Shown here: positions 19,379 to 26,969 of the stretch, piece by piece | How positions within the stretch are numbered: position 1 is the stretch's first letter | Layout of the letters: every line of letters begins with the position of its first letter | Made by a program: the position numbers and the translations under genes | Source of the DNA: an uncultured Ruminococcus sp. | GTDB lineage: Bacteria > Bacillota > Clostridia > Oscillospirales > Ruminococcaceae | NCBI GenBank assembly: GCA_949283135.1 | Contig: CASDRM010000063.1 | Location: forward strand, 1 to 32,926 | Length of the DNA stretch: 32,926 nt | Reading direction: 5' to 3' | Notes under the pieces: model-generated | What the model was told of the DNA's origin: nothing | What the model saw: only the letters and a program-made list of their open reading frames with translations | The model's database searches: none

Positions 19379-20071
19379 ATGGAGCAGAGAATAAAAAACT
19401 ATATCGACGGTCTTTTCAGGGACGCGCCTCAGACCGTGCATGCGGACGGCGTGAGGGGAGAGATAACCGCGAACACTCTTGACAGGTTCAGAGAGCTGAA
19501 AGACAGCGGAATGGATGAGGAGGCGGCGTTTCACGCGGCTATATCCGGCATAGGCGACATACATGAGCTGCTTGACGAGTATTCGAAGAACTTGTCCGAC
19601 GCCGGCGAGGCAGACGACGGGAAAGACCGCCGTAAGAAAGCCATGCTTATAAGCATAGCCGTGGCGCTGTATATAATAAGCGTTGTTCCGGTAATTTTGA
19701 TCCCTGCCGGCACACTCGGCATATGCCTGATGCTTGTGATAGTTGCCGCCGCGACAGGGCTGATTATATACGCCGGCTCTTACCTAAAGGCACGGGGAGG
19801 CCGTGATCTGTCAGAGGAACGGGAGCAGGACGCCGGCGACGAAGTCTCATACAGTCCGGAAAAAAAGAGACGTGAGCACATGAAAAAGGAAATAGACGGT
19901 ATGGTCTGGACGACCATAGTGATAGTTTATCTATGTGTCAGCTTTTTGACAAGCGCGTGGCATATAAGCTGGATAATCTTTCTCATAGGCGCTGCGGTCA
20001 GCCACCTTATAAACGCTATATCGGATTACAGGGAAGCGGCTAAGGACGAAGGAAAGGACAAATCAGAGTGA
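19379..20071 (+). CDS. HAAS/DUF1700-type membrane protein of the PadR module
   Basis: 230 residues. A cytoplasmic alpha-helical N-terminal domain (about 1-80) contains RIKNYIDGLF, RGEITANTLDRFRELKDSGMDEEAAFHAAISGIGD and LLDEYS, which matches the HAAS (helical domain attached to an integral membrane domain) pattern. A highly charged linker leads to two hydrophobic segments (about 83-135), a second charged loop, then two more helices near the C-terminus. The ribosome binding site GGAGG lies within the end of padR, so translation is coupled. Members of this family are regulated by PadR and thought to sense or respond to envelope conditions; no enzymatic motif is present. Confidence 0.82.
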   Translation: MEQRIKNYIDGLFRDAPQTVHADGVRGEITANTLDRFRELKDSGMDEEAAFHAAISGIGDIHELLDEYSKNLSDAGEADDGKDRRKKAMLISIAVALYIISVVPVILIPAGTLGICLMLVIVAAATGLIIYAGSYLKARGGRDLSEEREQDAGDEVSYSPEKKRREHMKKEIDGMVWTTIVIVYLCVSFLTSAWHISWIIFLIGAAVSHLINAISDYREAAKDEGKDKSE

Positions 20072-20982
20072 AAAGAAAAGCTGTAGTAAGGATTGTCGTA
20101 TGGTCTTTAATAATAGTTCTGCTTGCGGCTGTGATAATAGCGGCGATAGCAGCATCTAAAAACGGATTAGGAGGCTTCCAGGTCGGATTAGGCAGATTTT
20201 CTCTTGGCTATTACCGCTTTGGCAATTCAGGACAATACCAGATAGGTGATTTTTCCGCGGACGCAGGAAGCGTAAGGGAGATAGAGATCGAATGGCTTTA
20301 CGGGGACGTGAGGGTTGAGTCCTATGACGGCGACAGCATTTCGGTGAGCGAGGACGCGGGTCTTGACGAGGACGACATGCTAAGATATAGGATCCATGAC
20401 GGCAAAATAAGTATAAAATACCGAAAAAGCGGCTTCTATTACGGCAGCAGGGAAAAGGATTTAGTCGTGATGGTGCCCAATGATGCCGATTTAGACGAGC
20501 TTAAGGTGTCGGCGGGAGTAGGAGAGCTGACGGCAGCAGGATTAAGCGTAGGCCAGCTTGAGCTTGAAATGGTGAGCGGCAATGCAGTCTTGGAGAGAAT
20601 AAACGCGAGCAAGCTGAGCACCGAGTCTGTTTCGGGTGAAATAAGCGTGACCGGCTCAAGTTTCGAGGAAGCCAAGTTATCCTGCGTGTCCGGTGAGATA
20701 GACTTTTCCGGGATTGCGGATGAGATGGAATTCGAGTGCGTATCGGGGAAAATGAGCGCGGCATTTGAGGTCGCTCCTTCTGCCATTGAGATAGACGCCG
20801 TGAATTGCGACGCCGAGATTTTCCTCCCTGAGGGCAGCGGCGTGGCGGCGTCAACTGACGGAATATCAAGCCGCATCAGCATTTATGGGGTTGAAGCGGG
20901 AAGCGAGTATACCTATGGCGACGGTTATACCAGGCTTAAAGTCGATTCTGTGAACTCGGATGTGACGGTCTTGGCAAAATAG
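20068..20982 (+). CDS. DUF4097 family surface protein
   Basis: 304 residues from a GTG at 20068 that overlaps the previous stop codon (GTGA), so the two are translationally coupled. One N-terminal membrane helix (about residues 6-28) is followed by an extracytoplasmic beta-rich domain with repeating turns: WLYGDVRVES, VSAGVGELTAAGL, EMVSGNAVLERINA, ESVSGEISVTGS, CVSGEIDFSGI, CVSGKMSAAFE. This ladder of VSG-x-x-x motifs is characteristic of DUF4097/DUF4098 beta-helix-like adhesin folds. The role is unknown; operon context suggests an envelope-stress or surface function under PadR control. Confidence 0.85.
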   Translation: MKRKAVVRIVVWSLIIVLLAAVIIAAIAASKNGLGGFQVGLGRFSLGYYRFGNSGQYQIGDFSADAGSVREIEIEWLYGDVRVESYDGDSISVSEDAGLDEDDMLRYRIHDGKISIKYRKSGFYYGSREKDLVVMVPNDADLDELKVSAGVGELTAAGLSVGQLELEMVSGNAVLERINASKLSTESVSGEISVTGSSFEEAKLSCVSGEIDFSGIADEMEFECVSGKMSAAFEVAPSAIEIDAVNCDAEIFLPEGSGVAASTDGISSRISIYGVEAGSEYTYGDGYTRLKVDSVNSDVTVLAK

Positions 20983-21016
20983 GCGTTATATATCAATTTG
21001 ATTTACTTATACTTAC

Positions 21017-21055
21017 GGACATCTCGGAAAATAATCCGAGGTGTCCCTTATTTCT
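21017..21055 (+). terminator. Terminator of the padR operon
   Basis: Twelve-base stem GGACATCTCGGA (21017-21028) / TCCGAGGTGTCC (21035-21046) with one wobble pair and a 6-base loop, followed by CTTATTTC. Confidence 0.8.
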
Positions 21056-21138
21056 ACAAAAATAACGCGTAGTCATTGTGCATACTATCCAATCAACCGG
21101 CTTCCAAGATGTGTATTTGGACAATTTTTTAAGTTCAG

Positions 21139-21167
21139 TTGACTTTGATGTGAGCAAGTGATAAAAT
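21139..21167 (+). promoter_or_regulatory. Promoter of the esterase cluster
   Basis: TTGACT (21139-21144), 17 bases, TAAAAT (21162-21167), about 125 bases upstream of the first esterase. Confidence 0.7.
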
Positions 21168-21173
21168 TTTAGT

Positions 21174-21292
21174 TATCCATTAGCTTAATTTGCCCCGGCA
21201 GCGTTTTCAATACGATGCTCCATGGGTGGGTATGGCTGAACCAGCTGCCATAAAAGCGGCTGGAAACTATTTTTTATGGAGAGTCAAAGCAC
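21174..21292 (+). promoter_or_regulatory. Structured 5' leader of the first esterase gene
   Basis: The leader can fold in competing ways. GGCAGC (21197-21202) pairs with GCTGCC (21244-21249). The same region, as CCAGCTGC (21241-21248), pairs with GCGGCTGG (21256-21263) and is followed by a T-run. CTCCAT (21218-21223) is complementary to ATGGAG (21276-21281), the ribosome binding site. It matches no riboswitch class that I recognise. This is a hypothesis of translational or attenuation control, not an identification. Confidence 0.4.
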
Positions 21293-22747
21293 ATGAAGAA
21301 ACTTATTTCAATCCTTTTGTGCGCTGCGATGCTTGCATCGCTGAGCGCATGCGCGAACGAAGACACCGGGGATGTGGACAAGCCCGACGACACCTCTGCC
21401 GTCACCGAAGCCCCAGATGAGGAGGAAGAAGAGGAAACCGAGGAGGTAACCGAGGCTCCCGAGGATGTCACGACCGTTGAGCCGGATGTAACAGAGGCTT
21501 CCGAGACAACTGTTCCCGAAACGACAACTGAGGAAGCAACAACGACCGAAGCCACTACTACAGAGGTCACCACTGTGACTACGACCGAGGCTACTACCGT
21601 CACCACCACCGCGGAGGAGATCAGCGTTGAGCCGATGAGCGCCGAGATGTACGCCAAGGCGAGCGTAAACGTAAGAAAAGGACCGTCGACCTCGTATGAC
21701 AGAGTAGGTCACCTTGACGAGGGCGAGAAGGTAGAAGTCACCGGCGTATGCGAGAACGGCTGGTACAGGATAGAGTTTGAGGGCGGCGAGTATTATGTCG
21801 GCGGAAGCTATCTCACAGATACCAAGCCCGAGGTTGTGACAACTGAGGCGACAAAGGCTGAAGAGCCTGAGAATGAGCCTGAGGATGCAAAGGATTCCTT
21901 CGAGATAGCCAAGGAGTTTATGGAGACTGTCGAAGACGATATCCAGACCTATATTCCCGACAAGGGATATCAGGATCCGGCGAGCAACGGCAACGCGAAC
22001 AATATCATAAAGACTACCTATTACTCAGACGTCGCAAAGCAGAATAAGAATGTTTGGATACAGCTTCCCTATGGCTACGACAAGAGCAAGGAATATCCTG
22101 TTTTGTATGTCCTCCACGGAATCTGGTGCGATGAGACTACCATGGTGAACAGTTCGCACACAAATGATATAATTGACAACATGACTGCCGAGGGCCTCGC
22201 AGAGGAAATGATCGTCGTATATCCCATGATGTACACCGACACAGAAAGGCTCAGACCTGACGGAATGGCTATGGTTGATACCGTTCCCGGCTACGACGCG
22301 ATCGTCGAGGATATTCTCTGCCTGATGGACTACATGTCGGATAACTACTCGGTAGCTGAGGGCAAGGACAACACCGCGGTATTCGGCTTCTCGATGGGAG
22401 GCAGAGAGGCTCTTGCGATAGGCTTTACCTACCCCGATAAGTTCGGATATGTAGGAGCAGCGTGCCCCGCTCCCGGACTTGTTCCCGGTCGCGACTGGGC
22501 GCTGGAGCATCCCGGACAGTTCCAGAACGACGAGCTCAAGTTTACGGACGAGATGCCTTACCTCGTGCTTATCGGCGCTGGCGACAAGGACGGCACAGTA
22601 GGCTCATTCCCGCAGAGCTACCATGAGCTTATGGAGAAGAACGGCGTAGAGCATATATTCTACATTGTTCCCGGTTCAGATCACGGCGACCCCGCGATCG
22701 CGAGCGTGACCTATAACTTCTGCAAGTACGTATTCAAGGCAAAGTAA
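21293..22747 (+). CDS. SH3-domain lipoprotein esterase, CE1-type (copy 1)
   Basis: 484-residue predicted surface lipoprotein. The signal ends LSAC (Cys20). A Glu/Thr-rich linker (about 24-112) precedes a bacterial SH3 domain (about 115-176: MYAKASVNVRKGPSTSYDRV, TGVCENGWYRIEF, GEYYVGG). The helix motif DSFEIAKEFME leads into an esterase-D/CE1 alpha/beta hydrolase (about 237-484): EYPVLYVLHGIW, GFSMGGREALAIG with nucleophile Ser367, Asp433 in GAGDKDG, and His464 in GSDHGDP. CE1 enzymes remove acetyl or feruloyl groups from xylan and similar polymers; the substrate here is unknown. No dockerin or carbohydrate-binding module is visible; anchoring is by lipid and perhaps SH3-wall binding. It is the first of four tandem paralogues. 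Confidence 0.88.
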   Translation: MKKLISILLCAAMLASLSACANEDTGDVDKPDDTSAVTEAPDEEEEEETEEVTEAPEDVTTVEPDVTEASETTVPETTTEEATTTEATTTEVTTVTTTEATTVTTTAEEISVEPMSAEMYAKASVNVRKGPSTSYDRVGHLDEGEKVEVTGVCENGWYRIEFEGGEYYVGGSYLTDTKPEVVTTEATKAEEPENEPEDAKDSFEIAKEFMETVEDDIQTYIPDKGYQDPASNGNANNIIKTTYYSDVAKQNKNVWIQLPYGYDKSKEYPVLYVLHGIWCDETTMVNSSHTNDIIDNMTAEGLAEEMIVVYPMMYTDTERLRPDGMAMVDTVPGYDAIVEDILCLMDYMSDNYSVAEGKDNTAVFGFSMGGREALAIGFTYPDKFGYVGAACPAPGLVPGRDWALEHPGQFQNDELKFTDEMPYLVLIGAGDKDGTVGSFPQSYHELMEKNGVEHIFYIVPGSDHGDPAIASVTYNFCKYVFKAK

Positions 22748-22774
22748 AATTTAATTTGAAGGACAGGAAGCATT

Positions 22775-23725
22775 ATGAAAAAACTTATTTTGATGTTTAC
22801 CTGCGCTGCGATGCTATTGTCGCTGTGCGCATGTGAAAATACAAATGACAAGGAAGATGAAGTAGTGGATACAAGAAGCTCCTTCGAGATAGCCGAGGAA
22901 TTTATGGACAGCATCGAGATTGAGACCTATATGCCCGACAACGGCTATCAGGATCCCGCCGAGGAGGACGAGGCAGGAGAGATAGTTGACATCACCTACT
23001 ATTCCGAGACGGTTAAGAAGGACAGGCCCGCAAAGGTACAGCTCCCCGCAAACTACGACGAGGACAAGGAGTACCCTGTTCTCTATGTCCTTCACGGAAT
23101 CTTCTGCGACCAGACCACCATGATCAACAGCTGGCAGACAAACGACATTGTTGACCACATGATAGCTGAGGGTCTCGCTGAGGAAATGATAGTTGTTTAC
23201 CCCTACATGTACGCGAGCGAGACTGAGGATACCTGCCCCGGGATCACCGTGGAGAGCGCGGCTAACTACGACAACTTCCTCAACGATCTCGTAAACGACC
23301 TCATGCCCTATATGGCTGAGAACTTCTCGGTTGCTGAGGGCAAGGACAACACCGCCGTCTTCGGCTTCTCGATGGGCGGCAGAGAGGCTCTTGCCATAGG
23401 CTTTACTTACCCGGATATGTTCGGCTACATCGCGGCAGCTTGCCCCGCTCCCGGACTCGTTCCCGGTCAGGACTGGGCTATGCAGCACCCCGGACAGTTC
23501 CAGAACGACGAGCTTAAGTTCACCGATGAAACGCCTTACCTCGTGCTTATCGGCGCCGGCGACAGCGACGGAACAGTAGGAACCTTCCCTGAGAGCTATC
23601 ACAATCTCATGGAGGAGAACGGTGTTAAGCATCTGTGGTACATCATTCCCGGCTCGGATCACGGCGACCCCGCGATTGCGAGCGTGACCTATAACTTCCT
23701 CAAATACGTATTCAAGGCGAAATAA
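22775..23725 (+). CDS. Minimal lipoprotein esterase, CE1-type (copy 2)
   Basis: 316 residues and the shortest paralogue. The lipoprotein signal ends LCAC (Cys20) and leads through only about 15 residues to the SSFEIAEEFMD helix and directly into the esterase domain; the SH3 domain and Thr-rich linker are absent. The triad is Ser199 (GFSMGGREALAIG), Asp265 (GAGDSDG) and His296 (GSDHGDP). Its catalytic domain is the closest to copy 1: both share PAPGLVPG, HPGQFQNDELKFTDE and the ending YVFKAK. It starts 27 bases after copy 1, with AGGACAGGAAG before the ATG and no terminator between, so the two are very likely cotranscribed. Confidence 0.88.
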   Translation: MKKLILMFTCAAMLLSLCACENTNDKEDEVVDTRSSFEIAEEFMDSIEIETYMPDNGYQDPAEEDEAGEIVDITYYSETVKKDRPAKVQLPANYDEDKEYPVLYVLHGIFCDQTTMINSWQTNDIVDHMIAEGLAEEMIVVYPYMYASETEDTCPGITVESAANYDNFLNDLVNDLMPYMAENFSVAEGKDNTAVFGFSMGGREALAIGFTYPDMFGYIAAACPAPGLVPGQDWAMQHPGQFQNDELKFTDETPYLVLIGAGDSDGTVGTFPESYHNLMEENGVKHLWYIIPGSDHGDPAIASVTYNFLKYVFKAK

Positions 23726-23770
23726 GATAGCCGGACAGCATATCCGGCGGCATTTACCGGAGAACAGCTT

Positions 23771-25213
23771 ATGAAACTTATGAAAAGAACTGCCATACTT
23801 TCTTTTGCTATCCTTGCGGCTTCTGTGTGCGTGCTTTGCGGATGCGAGGCGATAAATGTTGACATCGATCGGGGAGACAGCGCGGCGACTACCGTTACGG
23901 ACACCGCTTTGCCCGACGAGTCGGAGGATGTCAGCATTACCACAGAGCCTGCCGGCACAACTCCCGCTGTGACAACTCCCCCCGAAATCACCACTCTGCC
24001 ACAGACGACCACGGTTCTCCCCGAGACTACGACTGCGACCACCACTGCAGTACCCGAGACGGAGGCTCCCGAGACTACCACCGAGTTCAGCTTTGAGGTC
24101 AAGCCGATGAAGGCAACAATGTACGCCACGGCTTCTACGCATGTCAGAACCGGTCCCGCGACCTTCTTTGATATTGTCGGATACCTTCACCTTGGGGACG
24201 AGATAGAGGTAACCGGCGTATGCGATAACAGCTGGTACAGGATCAAGTTCAAGGGCGGCGAATATTATGTCGGCTGGTTGTATGTGAGTGAAGAGCGTCC
24301 TCACGGAGCGACATCTTCTACGACAGACGATGAAGAAATAATCCTCCCCGATGAATCAGTGGCGGACGAGTCGTTCGAGATAGCCGACGAGTTTATGGCT
24401 GAGGCGGCGAACGGCATTTCAGAGTACTGTCCGGAGGAATATTCTGAGGAGCAGTCCGGCAGGGAATACGGCGAGCTTGTCGTTGACAGGTACTATTCGG
24501 ACACCTGCGGGAGGAACAGACCGGTAAATATAATCCTCCCCGCCGGTTATGACGAGAACAGAAAGTACCCTGTTCTGTACGTCCTGCACGGGATGTTCGG
24601 CAACGAGTACGCCATGATGAACAATAACCGCACTCACATCATTTTGGGTAACATGATGGCGCAGGGACTCGCTGAGGATATGATTATAGTCTTCCCGTAT
24701 ATCTACGCCGGTCAGGACAAGAATGCGTTCACAGACTTTACCGCGGAGGATATGTCCGGCTATGACAACTTCCTAAACGACCTTGTCAACGATCTTATGC
24801 CGTATATGGCAGAAAACTACTCGATAGCCCATGGCAAGGACAACACCGCGGTGCTCGGCTTTTCTATCGGAGGCAGAGAGGCTCTTGCCATAGGATTTAC
24901 TTATCCGGACAAGTTCGGCTATATAGGAGCCGTATGTCCGGTGCCCGGACTGACGCCGTCCTCTGAGGAGTGGAATCCCGGGCAGCTAAGCGAGGAGGAG
25001 CTGAGCTTTGGCAGCGAAACGCCATATCTTATTATGGTAGGGGCGACGGAGTCCGACAGCGTAGTCGCAGACGCCCCCGAGAGCTACCACGAGATCATGG
25101 AGGACAACGGCGTGACACATCTGTGGTATGTAGTTGAAAACTCCGACCATGGTGAGCCCGCTATTGCTAGCGTGACCTATAACTTCGGGAAATATGTCTT
25201 CAGGGCTAAATAA
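23771..25213 (+). CDS. SH3-domain lipoprotein esterase, CE1-type (copy 3)
   Basis: 480 residues. The signal ends LCGC (Cys25), then comes a Thr/Pro-rich linker (about 40-108), an SH3 domain (about 111-176: MYATASTHVRTGPATFFDIV, TGVCDNSWYRIKF), a short acidic IILPDESVADESFEIADEFM junction and the CE1-type domain. The nucleophile elbow is GFSIGG (Ser365) rather than GFSMGG. The acid aligns as Asp429 in GATESDS and the base as His460 in NSDHGEP. PGLTPSSEEWNPGQ is shared with copy 4, not with copies 1 and 2. GGAG at 23759-23762 lies 8 bases before the ATG. It sits 45 bases after copy 2 with no terminator. Confidence 0.87.
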   Translation: MKLMKRTAILSFAILAASVCVLCGCEAINVDIDRGDSAATTVTDTALPDESEDVSITTEPAGTTPAVTTPPEITTLPQTTTVLPETTTATTTAVPETEAPETTTEFSFEVKPMKATMYATASTHVRTGPATFFDIVGYLHLGDEIEVTGVCDNSWYRIKFKGGEYYVGWLYVSEERPHGATSSTTDDEEIILPDESVADESFEIADEFMAEAANGISEYCPEEYSEEQSGREYGELVVDRYYSDTCGRNRPVNIILPAGYDENRKYPVLYVLHGMFGNEYAMMNNNRTHIILGNMMAQGLAEDMIIVFPYIYAGQDKNAFTDFTAEDMSGYDNFLNDLVNDLMPYMAENYSIAHGKDNTAVLGFSIGGREALAIGFTYPDKFGYIGAVCPVPGLTPSSEEWNPGQLSEEELSFGSETPYLIMVGATESDSVVADAPESYHEIMEDNGVTHLWYVVENSDHGEPAIASVTYNFGKYVFRAK

Positions 25214-25312
25214 ATGGGTTAAGATGCAGATATAAAATGCGCCGCTTTGTCTCTTCAAAAGGAAGTAGCCGTGCGGCACTTTTATGAAAATCAAATGGAG
25301 GATGTTGTGATT

Positions 25313-26929
25313 ATGAAGAGAAAAACACTCGCCGCAATTTGCGGGCTATGCGCCATGTGCGCAATTATGCTTTGCGGCTGCGGCAGCAGGGACAGGACTC
25401 AGCAGCCTGATGTCATGCCGAACGGACTTGTTGCGGGAGGCGCCGTGACGGTAGCGCCCGAGGCAAACACAGGGCTCCTTGCCAGTCCCGTTCAGCGTGC
25501 GTTCGGTATTGAGAACGCGGTTGAAATAAGATCTATCAAGCTTGTGATGTATGTCAATGAGGATGTCGATGTCAGAAAGGGACCCGGCACTGGCTACGAC
25601 GTAGCTATATCTCTTGACAAGGGCGATAAGGTCGTAGTCACCGGCGTATGCACCAATAGCTGGTATAGGATAAAGGTAGACAAGAAAGAGTACTATGTGC
25701 AAAGAAAGTTCCTCTCCGTGAAAAAGCCTACCGACGAGGACAACGCCTCCGTCACCACCGAGGAGGATGAGATATACCTTCCTGACGAGCCGACTGTCAC
25801 TACTGAGGAGGACGAGATTTATCTTCCCGACGAATCGAGCGTGGTGACTATGCCTACGATCATCACCACACATCCGAGCGTTCCGACATATACTCAGCCG
25901 ATAGTGACTACCACAACTCCGGCTGAGACTACAGTCACCACTACTACTCCGGCTGAGACTACAGTCACCACTACTACCCCGGTAGTGACCACGGTTACCA
26001 CAACCACTCCGGTCGTGACTACGGTTACCACAACCGAGCCGGTTCCCTCTGTGGATGATTCGTTTGAGATAGCGGAGAGTTTGGCTGACATTGTTCAAAG
26101 CGATATCGTCACGATAGAAAATAATAGCGAACTGTATCACAGCCTTAGAGAACTTACATATGTTGGCATTACTGATGCTAACATTAAGGAGTATACTTAT
26201 TACTCTCCAGTTGCTGAGAAGAACAAAACCTACAAGGTTCAGTTGCCTCCCAACTTCTCTGCCGATAGGGAGTATCCTGTGCTAATTATTCTACACGGAA
26301 TTAACGGCAACATGGACACGATGAGAAACGATTGGTGGAATCATATTATCATTGACAATATGATGAGACGCGGTCTTGCTGAAGAGATGATAGTCGTATA
26401 TCCGAACATGATAACCAGCAAAGACCACGATACCTTTACCGAGATAAACCTTGAGTCTGCTCAGGCGCACGATGCCTTTGTTCAGGATATTCAGGCACTG
26501 ATGAGTGATCTTTATTCCCGCACTGAGTTCAAGGCAGCTCGCGGCAAGGAGAACACCGCTATCTTTGGCTTCTCAATGGGCGGACGCGAGGCGCTTGCGA
26601 TAGGGTATACCTACCCTGAACAGTTTGGATATATCGGCGCTGCCTGCCCTGCACCGGGGCTGACTCCGTCTTCGGAAGCGTGGAATCCCGGACAGTTCCA
26701 AGAAGATGAGCTTAAGTTTGAGGAAACAAGACCCTATCTTATAATGATAGGAGCATCCAAATGGGACGGCATGGTCGGACAGGCACCTTTGAACTACCAC
26801 AATATCATGAGTAGAAACGAGACTTATGCCAGACATGTCTGGTTTGAGATGGATACAGGAAACCACGGTGATCCGACTATCATAAGTACTCTTTACAACT
26901 TCGCGAGATACGCATTTACCGCTAAATAA
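25313..26929 (+). CDS. SH3-domain lipoprotein esterase with repeat linker (copy 4)
   Basis: 538 residues from the ATG at 25313; a GTG at 25307, only 5 bases after GGAGG (25297-25301), is an equally plausible start. The signal ends LCGC (Cys23). The SH3 domain comes earlier than in copies 1 and 3 (about 75-137: VDVRKGPGTGYDVA, TGVCTNSWYRIKV). Then follow two EDEIYLPDE units, four TPAETTVTTT-like decapeptides (202-241), DDSFEIAES, and the esterase domain with Ser421 (GFSMGG), Asp485 (GASKWDG) and His518 (TGNHGDP). It is the most divergent of the four and has more A/T-ending codons in its catalytic part. No terminator separates it from the alaS T-box promoter. Confidence 0.86.
   Translation: MKRKTLAAICGLCAMCAIMLCGCGSRDRTQQPDVMPNGLVAGGAVTVAPEANTGLLASPVQRAFGIENAVEIRSIKLVMYVNEDVDVRKGPGTGYDVAISLDKGDKVVVTGVCTNSWYRIKVDKKEYYVQRKFLSVKKPTDEDNASVTTEEDEIYLPDEPTVTTEEDEIYLPDESSVVTMPTIITTHPSVPTYTQPIVTTTTPAETTVTTTTPAETTVTTTTPVVTTVTTTTPVVTTVTTTEPVPSVDDSFEIAESLADIVQSDIVTIENNSELYHSLRELTYVGITDANIKEYTYYSPVAEKNKTYKVQLPPNFSADREYPVLIILHGINGNMDTMRNDWWNHIIIDNMMRRGLAEEMIVVYPNMITSKDHDTFTEINLESAQAHDAFVQDIQALMSDLYSRTEFKAARGKENTAIFGFSMGGREALAIGYTYPEQFGYIGAACPAPGLTPSSEAWNPGQFQEDELKFEETRPYLIMIGASKWDGMVGQAPLNYHNIMSRNETYARHVWFEMDTGNHGDPTIISTLYNFARYAFTAK
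25751..25840 (+). repeat. 45-bp tandem duplication inside copy-4 esterase
   Basis: Two in-frame 45-base units (25751-25795 and 25796-25840), each encoding VTTEEDEIYLPDE plus two residues (PT or SS). They differ mainly at third positions, so the duplication is not recent. Confidence 0.85.
25916..26035 (+). repeat. 30-bp tandem repeat, four units, linker of copy-4 esterase
   Basis: Four in-frame 30-base units at 25916, 25946, 25976 and 26006. Units 1 and 2 are identical (TPAETTVTTT). Units 3 and 4 are near-identical to each other (TPVVTTVTTT). A degenerate copy precedes unit 1. This is a Thr-rich spacer prone to slippage and length change. Confidence 0.92.
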
Positions 26930-26933
26930 AGTA

Positions 26934-26962
26934 TTGACAATCCCGTTTCAATCACCTATAAT
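26934..26962 (+). promoter_or_regulatory. Consensus promoter for alaS
   Basis: TTGACA (26934-26939), 17 bases, TATAAT (26957-26962): a perfect sigma-A consensus beginning 5 bases after the stop codon of the fourth esterase. Confidence 0.88.
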
Positions 26963-26969
26963 AGTGATG

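Noticed and set aside
21174-21292. Known riboswitch classes (TPP, cobalamin, c-di-GMP, preQ1, fluoride, ZTP) in the esterase leader
   Set aside because: None of their conserved core sequences could be seen, so only an unclassified structured leader is reported.
21190-21420. Small plus-strand open frame (76 codons) in the esterase leader
   Set aside because: It overlaps the first esterase in another frame and has no ribosome binding site. The leader is better explained by RNA structure.
22814-24304. Long minus-strand open frame of 496 codons opposite the esterases
   Set aside because: It spans two esterase genes and their intergenic gap, has no ribosome binding site or family match, and is explained by the GNN codon bias of the plus-strand genes.
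25916-26035. Regular repeats considered as a CRISPR array
   Set aside because: The units are contiguous, without spacers, in frame within a Thr-rich linker, and no cas genes are nearby.
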